A stretch of 40,228 bases of DNA, from contig JAJYVX010000002.1 of the NCBI GenBank assembly GCA_021791795.1, positions 21,841-62,068 on the forward strand. Reading direction: 5' to 3'. The translations under genes and the position numbers were made by a program. The stretch is from Actinomycetes bacterium. GTDB lineage: Bacteria > Actinomycetota > Acidimicrobiia > Acidimicrobiales > Bog-793. The notes beneath the pieces were generated by a model that was not told the DNA's origin, did not search any database, and worked only from the letters and a program-made list of their open reading frames with translations. Below are positions 22,863 to 31,897 of the stretch, one piece after another (the first letter of the stretch is position 1; every line of letters begins with the position of its first letter).

Positions 22863-22893
22863 CGTCCGCGCCACTCCCTCGAGCCGGAACGAA

Positions 22894-22919
22894 GACAGGG
22901 GCGCCGGAGCGCCCCTGTC
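22894..22919 (-). terminator. stem-loop downstream of groEL (candidate terminator)
   Basis: GACAGGGGCGC-CGGA-GCGCCCCTGTC, a perfect 11-bp stem with a 4-nt loop, 56 nt beyond the groEL stop. No U-tract. Confidence 0.75.
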
Positions 22920-22974
22920 CACAGTGCTTGGGTTCTCTCGCAGCCCGGAGTGCCCTCCGTGCTGCTCCTTCGGA

Positions 22975-24600
<1,626 letters not shown>

Positions 24601-24634
24601 CTAGTACGTCCTCCTTGCTCGGGTCCCCGAGCGT

Positions 24635-24661
24635 TTGGCACTCTCATCGATCGAGTGCCAG
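24635..24661 (-). promoter_or_regulatory. CIRCE element (HrcA operator), copy 1
   Basis: TTGGCACTC-tcatcgatc-GAGTGCCAg against consensus TTAGCACTC-N9-GAGTGCTAA; 35 nt upstream of the groEL ATG. Confidence 0.9.
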
Positions 24662-24662
24662 G

Positions 24663-24689
24663 TTAGCACTCGCGCTCGGTGAGTGCTAC
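24663..24689 (-). promoter_or_regulatory. CIRCE element (HrcA operator), copy 2
   Basis: TTAGCACTC-gcgctcggt-GAGTGCTAc, consensus except the last base; 1 nt from copy 1. Confidence 0.93.
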
Positions 24690-24769
24690 CCGGCCTCCGC
24701 CGCTTCGTGAGAGGCACCGGCGCCACGTGCGACGGGAAGCCCGAGGGCAGCTCCTGCGTTGCACCCGGC

Positions 24770-25999
24770 GTGGCCCAAGCCCGATCCTCCGTCGGCGTCG
24801 CCGCGCCGGGTGCGCTTTCGCGGCGCCTCGTCGTCGTGCTCGCGGTAGCGGTCGGGGTTTCGGTCGCGAGCAACTACTACGCGCAGCCGCTGCTCGCGAC
24901 GATCCGGCACTCCTTCGGCGCGGGTGCAGGTGAAGCCGGGCTCGTCGTCACGGCGTCCCAGGTCGGCTATGCGCTCGGGCTGGTGCTCTTGCTGCCGCTC
25001 GGGGATCTCATCGAACGCAGGCGCCTCGTAGTCGTCATGTCCGGCGTGACGGCACTCGCTCTCATCGGAGCAGCGTCCAGCCCGAGCCTCGGGTTCCTCT
25101 TTTCTGCAGCAGCTCTCGTGGGTGCCACGTCCGTCGTCGCCCAGGTGTTGGTCGCGTTCACGGCTTCGCTCTCGTCCGACGATGAGCGCGGGCGGATGGT
25201 CGGCGCCGTCATGAGCGGGCTCCTCCTCGGAATCCTCCTCGCCCGGACGGCGGCGGGCTACATCGCCCAGGCCTCGTCCTGGCGGGTGGTGTACCTCGTC
25301 GCCGGCGCTCTCATGGTCGTCGTGGCCGTCGTCCTCGCGAACTCGCTCCCCGAGCATCGTGAGCAGTCGGGGTTGACCTACCCGCAAATCCTCGGCTCCG
25401 TGTTGCGCATCTTCCGCGAGGAACCCGTCCTCCGCCGGCGGTCGCTCTACGGAGCGTTCTCCTTCGGGGCGTTCGCCGTGCTCTGGACGAGCCTCGCCTT
25501 CCTGCTGGCGGCGCCGCCCTACCACTACGGCTCGGGCACGATCGGCCTCTTCGGGCTTGTCGGCGCAGCGGGCGCCGGGATGGCGTCGATCGCCGGCCGT
25601 CTCGCCGACCGCGGACTGCAGGTGGTGGTGACGATGTCCACGGCCGCGGCGATGCTCGCCGCCTTCTTCATCCTCTGGGCCGATCCGAGGTCACTCCTCC
25701 CCCTCCTCGCCGGCATCGTCATCCTCGACCTCGGCTGCCAGGGCCTCCACATCTCCAACCAGAGCGAGATCTACAAGCTCGTCCCGAACGCCCGCAGCCG
25801 GGTGAACGCCGCGTACATGACCGGCTACTTCGTCGGCGGCACGCTCGGCTCAGTCGGTTCGGCCTTCTGCTACCAGAGCTTCGGTTGGGGAGGGGTTTGC
25901 GGGCTCGGGGCAGGTTTTGCCGGGCTCGCCGTGCTCCTCTCGCTGTCCGAACCTCGCTTCACCGCCCGCCGGGCGGCGATCGCAGCCGCCGGGACCTAG
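24770..25999 (+). CDS. MFS transporter
   Basis: About 12 hydrophobic segments; SNYYAQPLLATIRHSFGAGAGEAGLVVTASQVGYALGLVLLLPLGDLIERRRLV. GTG at 24770 preferred because the ORF-track start (24683) lies inside CIRCE copy 2. Confidence 0.88.
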   Translation: MAQARSSVGVAAPGALSRRLVVVLAVAVGVSVASNYYAQPLLATIRHSFGAGAGEAGLVVTASQVGYALGLVLLLPLGDLIERRRLVVVMSGVTALALIGAASSPSLGFLFSAAALVGATSVVAQVLVAFTASLSSDDERGRMVGAVMSGLLLGILLARTAAGYIAQASSWRVVYLVAGALMVVVAVVLANSLPEHREQSGLTYPQILGSVLRIFREEPVLRRRSLYGAFSFGAFAVLWTSLAFLLAAPPYHYGSGTIGLFGLVGAAGAGMASIAGRLADRGLQVVVTMSTAAAMLAAFFILWADPRSLLPLLAGIVILDLGCQGLHISNQSEIYKLVPNARSRVNAAYMTGYFVGGTLGSVGSAFCYQSFGWGGVCGLGAGFAGLAVLLSLSEPRFTARRAAIAAAGT

Positions 26000-26277
26000 A
26001 GCGCCCCTCCGGCGACGGCGGGCACGATGCTCATCGTCTGGCCGTCGTGGACGTCGGTGTCGAGGCCCTCGAGAAAGCGGACGTCCTCGTCGCCGACGAA
26101 GACGTTCACGAATCGCCTGAGCGAGCCGTCGGCGTCGAGCAGCCTCTCGGCCACCCCCGAGTACTGCGAGTCGAGCGAGGCGATCATCTCCCGCACGCTG
26201 CCTGCGGGCAGGGCCACCTCGCCGGCCCCGCCCGTAAGGGACCGCAGCTGAGACGGGACGCGGATGGTGACGCTCAT
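25996..26277 (-). CDS. MoaD/ThiS-family ubiquitin-like sulfur carrier (CysO/MetO-like), C-terminus AVAGGAL
   Basis: MSVTIRVPSQLRSLTGGAGEVAL...QYSGVAERLLDADGSLRRFVNVFVGDEDVRFLEGLDTDVHDGQTMSIVPAVAGGAL; resembles mycobacterial CysO; ATG overlaps the upstream gene stop. Confidence 0.92.
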   Translation of the reverse strand: MSVTIRVPSQLRSLTGGAGEVALPAGSVREMIASLDSQYSGVAERLLDADGSLRRFVNVFVGDEDVRFLEGLDTDVHDGQTMSIVPAVAGGAL

Positions 26278-27521
26278 TCGACGCCTTCCCGCGCCAGCGC
26301 TTCATAGACGGCCTCGAGCGACGGGGCGACCGTCGGCGGTAGGCGCAGATGCCCGGCGAGGGCCTCGACGGTCTTCAAGCCGTTCCCGGTCACGTATGCG
26401 ACGACCCGCTCGTCGCTGCGCACGACGCCTGCTCGGGCGAGCTTGCGCAGGGTGGCGATCGTCACACCGCCCGCCGTCTCGGCGAAGATGCCCTCGGTCC
26501 GCGCGAGGAGGTGTATGCCGTCCACGATCTCGTCGTCGCTCACGGACTCGATCACCCCGCCGGTGCTGCGGGCGACCTCGAGGGCGTACCAGCCGTCGGC
26601 CGGGTTCCCGATCGCGAGCGATTTCGCGATGGTCGACGGCTTGACGGGCTGTACGACGTCAGCGCCCGCCCTGAACGCCGTGGCCACTGGCGAGCAGCCG
26701 TCGGGCTGGGCGCCCGAGACGCGCACGGCTCCGGTCTCCCGTCCGGCCACGAGCCCGAGCTCCACGAGCTCGCCGAAGCCCTTGTGGATCTTCGTCATCT
26801 GGCTGCCCGAGGCGATCGGCACGACGACATGGTCGGGCAGCTCCCAGCCGAGCTGCTCGGCGACTTCGAAGGCGAGGGTCTTCGAGCCTTCCGAGTAGTA
26901 GGGGCGCAGGTTCACGTTCACGAACGCCCAGTCCTCCCGCTCGTTGGCGAGCTCCGCGCAGAGCCGGTTCGCGTCGTCGTAATTGCCGTCGAGGGCGACG
27001 AGAGAGGCGCCGAACACGGCGGTCGTGAGCAGCTTCACGCTCTCGAGATCGTGCGGCACGAAGACGACGGCCTGCATGCCGGCCGCGGCAGCGTGTGCGG
27101 CGACCGAGTTGGCGAGGTTTCCTGTCGACGCGCAGGCGGCGACTTTGAAGCCGAGCTCGCGTGCCTTCGTGAGGGCGACCGAGACGACCCTGTCCTTGAA
27201 CGAACCCGTCGGGTTGCGCGTGTCGTCCTTTATGTAGAGCTCGCCGAGACCGAGCTCGGATGCCAGGCGGTCAGCCCGCACGAGCGGCGTCATCCCTGCT
27301 CGCAGGCTCACCGGCGCCCGGTCGTCCACCGGGAGGAGCGCGGAGTAGCGGAACATGTCGGCAGGCCCGCGGGCGATCGACTCTCGGGTGACCTCGCCAC
27401 GCTGGGCGTCCCGGTCGTAGTGCACCTCGAGCGGGCCGAAGCACCGTTCGCAGACATGGAGGGCGGCGACGGGATAGAGCGCCCCGCACTCCTTGCAGAC
27501 AAGCTGATCGGCGAAACTCAT
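26274..27521 (-). CDS. thrC: threonine synthase-family PLP enzyme (ThrC-like; proposed MetM-type homocysteine synthase)
   Basis: N-terminal CxxC pairs (CKECGALYPVAALHVCERCFGPLEVHYD), PLP motif DDTRNPTGSFKDRVVSVAL, CASTGNLANSVAAHAAAAGM; SAM-I riboswitch upstream. Family assignment firm; substrate is inference. Confidence 0.92.
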   Translation of the reverse strand: MSFADQLVCKECGALYPVAALHVCERCFGPLEVHYDRDAQRGEVTRESIARGPADMFRYSALLPVDDRAPVSLRAGMTPLVRADRLASELGLGELYIKDDTRNPTGSFKDRVVSVALTKARELGFKVAACASTGNLANSVAAHAAAAGMQAVVFVPHDLESVKLLTTAVFGASLVALDGNYDDANRLCAELANEREDWAFVNVNLRPYYSEGSKTLAFEVAEQLGWELPDHVVVPIASGSQMTKIHKGFGELVELGLVAGRETGAVRVSGAQPDGCSPVATAFRAGADVVQPVKPSTIAKSLAIGNPADGWYALEVARSTGGVIESVSDDEIVDGIHLLARTEGIFAETAGGVTIATLRKLARAGVVRSDERVVAYVTGNGLKTVEALAGHLRLPPTVAPSLEAVYEALAREGVE

Positions 27522-27531
27522 CGGATCTCCT

Positions 27532-27631
27532 CTCATCGGTCGGGCGTTGGCACCTGGTTCCCACACCGGGGTGGGGAGCTGGTTGTCGCGGCGTCAAAGG
27601 GCCCGTCCCTCAGCCGCTCTTGATGATGAAG
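27532..27631 (-). promoter_or_regulatory. SAM-I (S-box) riboswitch in the leader of the threonine synthase-like gene
   Basis: Minus-strand RNA: cttcatcATCAAGAGcGGctGAGGGACgGGCCCtttGAcGCCgcgaCAACCagctccccaccccggtgtgggaaccaGGTGCcAAcgcCcgaccgatgag. Matches S-box conserved blocks; P1 (UUCAUC/GAUGAG), P2 (GCGGC/GCCGC) and P3 (CCCAC/GUGGG) form. Confidence 0.92.
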
Positions 27632-27635
27632 TCCG

Positions 27636-27641
27636 AGTGTA
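27636..27641 (-). promoter_or_regulatory. candidate -10 box (TACACT) for the riboswitch transcript
   Basis: TACACT on the minus strand 5 nt before the first P1 base region, placing the start of transcription close to the riboswitch 5' end; no good -35. Confidence 0.4.
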
Positions 27642-27690
27642 GAGCGCGGCGAGCCGGGTGTGCACACGCGGTGCCTATCGTGTCCGCGAC

Positions 27691-28494
27691 ATGGCTCCGA
27701 TAGCTGAGGCTCGTTCCCGTGTGGCCCGCTTCCGCCACGAGCAGTTCCGTGCCCGCGATCTGAGGGAGGCGAAGGGCACCGCGACGGTCACCGTGTTGAT
27801 CCCGGCGCGGGACGAGTCGAGGACCATCGGCCCGATCGTCCATTGCGTCCGCCGCGAGCTCTGTGCGCCCGGCGGAGCCGGACTCGTCGACGACCTCGTC
27901 GTCGTCGACGACGCCTCGAGCGACGACACGGCCGCGGTGGCCGCCGCGGCCGGAGCAGAGGTGCTCGCCGGCCCGGGGGTGGGAAAGGGCGGTGCCATGA
28001 GCCTCGCCCGGGGAAGAGGGGACCTGGTCGTCTTTCTCGACGGCGATGTGACCAACTTCGGCCCGCACTTCGTCACGGGCGCGCTCGGTCCGCTCCTCTT
28101 CTGCCGCGACGTCACGCTCGTGAAGGGCGCCTACGTGCGCGAGCCGGCGTCCCGCCTGGCGCCGCCCGCCGGTGGGGGGCGGGTGACCGAGCTCGTAGCG
28201 AAGCCGCTCGTCTCCCTTCTCTTCCCCGAGCTCTGCACGCTTGCCGACATGTCACAGCCGCTCGCCGGCGAGACGGCGGTGCGCCGGGAGGTCCTCGACG
28301 CCGTCGCCCTCGAGCCTGACTACGGGGTCGAGATCGGTCTTCTTATCGACGTGGCGAGGAGGTACGGGACCTCGGCCGTGGCCGAGGTCGACCTCGGGGT
28401 GCGCCAGCACCGCAACAGACCGCTCGGCGAGCTCTCTCACCAAGCCAGGCAGGTCATGGAGGCGATGCTGTCGCGAGCGGGGGTGATCACGTGA
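27691..28494 (+). CDS. gpgS: glucosyl-3-phosphoglycerate synthase
   Basis: TVTVLIPARDESRTIGPIV; LVVVDDASSDDTAAVA; GKGGAMSLA; LVVFLDGDVTNFGPHFVTGALGPLL; KPLVSLLFPEL; MSQPLAGETAVRREVL; YGVEIGLLID. Confidence 0.93.
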   Translation: MAPIAEARSRVARFRHEQFRARDLREAKGTATVTVLIPARDESRTIGPIVHCVRRELCAPGGAGLVDDLVVVDDASSDDTAAVAAAAGAEVLAGPGVGKGGAMSLARGRGDLVVFLDGDVTNFGPHFVTGALGPLLFCRDVTLVKGAYVREPASRLAPPAGGGRVTELVAKPLVSLLFPELCTLADMSQPLAGETAVRREVLDAVALEPDYGVEIGLLIDVARRYGTSAVAEVDLGVRQHRNRPLGELSHQARQVMEAMLSRAGVIT

Positions 28495-28557
28495 GCGGGG
28501 GTTCCGGCGTGCGCGGGGTTCCGGTGTGAGCGGGGTTCCGGTGTGAGCGGGGGCAGG
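28473..28557 (+). repeat. 17/18-bp degenerate tandem repeat (GTGAGCGGGGTTCCGGT) spanning the gpgS stop and the GT20 start
   Basis: Units at 28473, 28491, 28509, 28526 and a partial unit at 28543, read directly. Confidence 0.85.
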
Positions 28558-29973
28558 CCGAGACTCGTCGTCGCGTCGAACCGCGGCCCGTTCACTCTCG
28601 AGGAGCGCAGTGACGGTTCGGTTGCTCTGCACCCCGGTGCCGGCGGCCTCGCCCCTTCGCTCGCCGCCGCGCTCGCCGGGAGGACCGACACCGTCTGGGT
28701 GGCCGCAGCCTTGAGTCCTGCCGACCGCACGGCAGCCGGCCGGTCGGAGGACGTCGCCGTCGAGTCGGATCAGAGCGGCCTCGCGCTGCGCTTCGTCGAC
28801 ATCGACGACGAGACCTTCCGGAGCGCCTACGACGTGGTCGCGAACGCCACGTTGTGGTTCTCGTTCCATGGGCTCTTCGACGCGTCGAGGAGGCCGCTCT
28901 TCGACCGCCGCTTCTACGAGGCCTGGGAGAGGTACCGCCTCTACAACCTTGCCTTCGCCGCGGCGGTCGACGCGGTGGCGGCACCCGGAGCGGTGGTGCT
29001 CGTGAACGACTACCACCTGCTGCTGACGGGCTCCGCCCTGGCGCAGGCGCGGCCCGACCTCTTCACTGTCCACTTCTCTCACACTCCCTTCCCGGGCGCC
29101 GAGGAGCTCGAACTGCTGCCCCCGTCGGTACGCGCCGAGCTGCTCGGCTCCATGAGCTGTTTCGGGGCGTGCGGCTTCCACACGGCGCGGTGGGCGGGCG
29201 GCTTCCGCCGATGCGCGGACGCGGCCGGGATCGAGGCACCCCCGACGTTCCATGCCGGCCTCGGGGCGGATCTCGAGCGCTTGCGAGCGTTGGCCGGGAG
29301 CGAGGCCGTGGGCCGGCATGCGAGCGCCCTCGAGGAGCGCTTCTCGGGCAGGAGGCTCATCGTCCGCTCGGACCGGATCGAGCTCTCGAAGAACATCCTC
29401 CGTGGCCTCAGGGCCTTCGACCTCGTCCTTCACGAGCATCCGGCACTGAGAGGCCGTGTGACCATGCTCTCTCGCGGCTACCCGAGCCGCGAGGGGCTGC
29501 CCGAGTACCTCGCCTACAGGGCCGAGGTCGAGCACCTGACCGAGCTCGTGAACGAGCGGTGGGCCACCTCGACCTGGACGCCGGTCGAGCTCGACGTCGA
29601 CGACGAGTTCTCGGCGACGGTCGCGGCTCTCATGCGCTACGACGTCCTCCTCGTCAATCCCGTCCGGGACGGCATGAACCTCGTTGCGAAGGAGGGGCCG
29701 AGCCTGAACACGCGCGACGGGGTGCTCGTGCTCTCGCGCTTCGCCGGGGCCTACGAGGATCTCGGTGAGGACGCTCTCTCGATCCACCCCTTCGACGTCT
29801 CCGACACCGCTGATGCTCTCGTGCGGGCGCTCGAGATGCCCGCGGGAGAGCGGAGCCGCCGTGCGGCGGCGCTCCGCAGCAAGGCGCAGCACCTCGCCCC
29901 GGCGGCGTGGCTCGAACAGGTGCTCTCCGAAGCGCGCCTGTCGGGGCGGGCTGTCACACGCCCCTCTTGCTGA
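28543..29973 (+). CDS. otsA: GT20 family glycosyltransferase (trehalose-6-phosphate synthase-like)
   Basis: LVVASNRGPF, LVNDYHLLL, SDRIELSKNILRGLRAFDLVL, VNPVRDGMNLVAKEGP, GVLVLSRFAGAYEDL. Confidence 0.85.
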   Translation: MSGGRPRLVVASNRGPFTLEERSDGSVALHPGAGGLAPSLAAALAGRTDTVWVAAALSPADRTAAGRSEDVAVESDQSGLALRFVDIDDETFRSAYDVVANATLWFSFHGLFDASRRPLFDRRFYEAWERYRLYNLAFAAAVDAVAAPGAVVLVNDYHLLLTGSALAQARPDLFTVHFSHTPFPGAEELELLPPSVRAELLGSMSCFGACGFHTARWAGGFRRCADAAGIEAPPTFHAGLGADLERLRALAGSEAVGRHASALEERFSGRRLIVRSDRIELSKNILRGLRAFDLVLHEHPALRGRVTMLSRGYPSREGLPEYLAYRAEVEHLTELVNERWATSTWTPVELDVDDEFSATVAALMRYDVLLVNPVRDGMNLVAKEGPSLNTRDGVLVLSRFAGAYEDLGEDALSIHPFDVSDTADALVRALEMPAGERSRRAAALRSKAQHLAPAAWLEQVLSEARLSGRAVTRPSC

Positions 29974-30784
29974 GAAGTTCGGCGGCGGCGACGAGGACGT
30001 CTCGCACCTGGGACGGGTCGACGAGGACGTAGTCGGCCTGCTCGAGCAGCTGTGGCGGCGCCTCCGTGCTCGAGACGGCGACCCGGAGCACGCTCGCCCG
30101 CCCGGTCGCGGCAACCTCGCCGAGGGCCTCGAAACCGAGCAGGTCGCTCACGTCGTCCCCGAAGAACAGGAACCTGAGGAGGCGTCCGGACCCGTGGGGC
30201 GCGAGGCGGCCGACCCACTCGAGGAGAACGCTCCCCTTGTCGATCCCGACCGGAGGCACGAGCTCGACGCTTGCCCTGCCCTTCCTCAAGGCCAACCCGC
30301 TCGCCACGGCTGCCCGGTCGGCCAGGGCGGTGGCAGCGCGCGCCACGGCGGCGGGATCCGCCGCCCTGCGCCAGTGGAGCGTGAAGCCGAAGACCTTGTC
30401 CTCGAGCTCGGATCCGTCCGGCATCGAGGAGAGCACGAGGCCGCGGGCATGCTCGACGGCCGGCTGCCAGGCAAGAGCCGCATCCGCCGTCTCGATCGCG
30501 CCGCCGGACGAGTGCTCGAGACCGTGCAGCCCGTAAGCCTGGATCGCACCGGGCATGTCGCCGAGGCGCAGCTTCGAGACGATGAAGCCTGCCGGGCGCC
30601 CCGACACGACGCAGACGACCGCGAGGTGTGCCGAGAGCTCGCGCAGGGCTTCGACAGCACCCTCGAGCGGGGCCGCGGCCGCCGGGTCCGTGACGACGGG
30701 GGCGAGGGTCCCGTCGAAGTCGGTGAAGAGCGCTGTGCGGGCGGGGTCCTCGACGAGAAACGCGACGATCGAGTCGTGGCTCAA
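29954..30784 (-). CDS. otsB: trehalose-phosphatase-like HAD phosphatase (OtsB family)
   Basis: LFTDFDGTLAPVVTDP, VVCVVSGRPAGFI, GLHGLEH, FFGDDVSDLLGFEAL. TTG at 30784 overlaps the upstream TGA stop (TTGA). Confidence 0.87.
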   Translation of the reverse strand: MSHDSIVAFLVEDPARTALFTDFDGTLAPVVTDPAAAAPLEGAVEALRELSAHLAVVCVVSGRPAGFIVSKLRLGDMPGAIQAYGLHGLEHSSGGAIETADAALAWQPAVEHARGLVLSSMPDGSELEDKVFGFTLHWRRAADPAAVARAATALADRAAVASGLALRKGRASVELVPPVGIDKGSVLLEWVGRLAPHGSGRLLRFLFFGDDVSDLLGFEALGEVAATGRASVLRVAVSSTEAPPQLLEQADYVLVDPSQVRDVLVAAAELLSKRGV

Positions 30785-31038
30785 CGTGGTGGCTGGAGAG
30801 CCGCTCCTCCGGAGATGCGGGCCTTCTCGCGTAATCTCGTCCTCCGCTCCAGCCGCTTCATCACGAGGGGGTCGTACTCGACAGCCTCCGGCGAGCCCGC
30901 GAGCCGCCGCAGGGCGGCGTAGTAGGCAGCCGGAGTGCAGCCGAGTCGCTCGCGTATCGCACGCTCCTTCGTCGGTGACGAGAGCCACCAGTCACGCTCG
31001 ATGTCGAGGATCGTGCGCTCCCTCGAACTGAGTGCCAT
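30781..31038 (-). CDS. DUF3263-like small DNA-binding-type protein
   Basis: MALSSRERTILDIERDWWLSSPTKERAIRERLGCTPAAYYAALRRLAGSPEAVEYDPLVMKRLERRTRLRE; HTH-like composition. Confidence 0.82.
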   Translation of the reverse strand: MALSSRERTILDIERDWWLSSPTKERAIRERLGCTPAAYYAALRRLAGSPEAVEYDPLVMKRLERRTRLREKARISGGAALQPPR

Positions 31039-31144
31039 GCACAGACGACAATGCCAATTAAGGCGGTGCGAAGCAAGCATTGCGCCTTCCGCCGGGCGCG
31101 GCGGGTGACGCGCCGGCCTCGTTTTCCGCTATGCAGTAGGCCGG

Positions 31145-31897
31145 ATGGCCCCCGGTGTCAGCTATTTCGCGGCATTTGGAGGAGGTGTCGCCTCCTTCCT
31201 GTCGCCATGCGTGCTCCCGATAGTGCCCGGTTACCTGTCGCTCGTGACCGGGCTTGACCTCAGCGCGCTCGAGGGTGGCGTGAGGCAGCATGCCGTGCGC
31301 ATCGTGCGGGAGACGGCGCTCTTCATGGTCGGTTTCGCCGCGGTGTTCATCCTGCTCGCCGTCACCGCCACCTCGGTCGGCCAGGCGGTCGTGCGAAACC
31401 ATGTCCTGCTCACGCGCGTGAGCGGCGCGGTCATGCTCGCGATGGCCGTGTTCCTCGCGGCCGGGCTCGTCATGAACGCCTCCTTCCTCTACCGGGAGGC
31501 GCGGTTCCACCCCGACCTCTCCCGTTTCGGGCTCCTCGCCGCGCCCGTCGCCGGCGTCGCCTTCGGCTTCGGCTGGACGCCGTGTCTCGGGCCGATCCTC
31601 TCCTCGATCATCGCCCTTGCCGCAAGCAGCGCGAGCCCGGGGAGCGGAGCGCTTCTGCTCGCCGTCTACTCTCTCGGGCTCGGAGTCCCCTTCCTCGTGG
31701 TGGGGCTCGGCTTCACCCGGCTCACCGGAGCTCTCAAGTGGGTGCGCCGGCACTCCCGCGCCGTCACGCTCATCTCGATCACCGTGTTAGCGGCGTTCGG
31801 CGTGCTCCTCGTCCTCGACCGCCTGACGGAGGTGACAAGCCTGCTCGAGACGGCCATGCGTGCGGTCGGCCTCGGCCGCCTTGTCAAGCTGGGATGA
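31145..31897 (+). CDS. ccdA: cytochrome c biogenesis protein CcdA
   Basis: GGGVASFLSPCVLPIVPGYLSLVTG and FGFGWTPCLGPILSSIIALAA Cys-Pro motifs; six or so TM segments. Confidence 0.94.
   Translation: MAPGVSYFAAFGGGVASFLSPCVLPIVPGYLSLVTGLDLSALEGGVRQHAVRIVRETALFMVGFAAVFILLAVTATSVGQAVVRNHVLLTRVSGAVMLAMAVFLAAGLVMNASFLYREARFHPDLSRFGLLAAPVAGVAFGFGWTPCLGPILSSIIALAASSASPGSGALLLAVYSLGLGVPFLVVGLGFTRLTGALKWVRRHSRAVTLISITVLAAFGVLLVLDRLTEVTSLLETAMRAVGLGRLVKLG

Noticed and set aside
24683-24769. ORF-track start of the MFS gene at 24683
   Set aside because: Overlaps CIRCE copy 2 and encodes a non-membrane extension; GTG at 24770 just before the first hydrophobic segment fits better.
31058-31753. 231-aa minus ORF over ccdA
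   Set aside because: Highly charged Glu/Arg/His-rich translation antisense to a clear CcdA; frame artefact.
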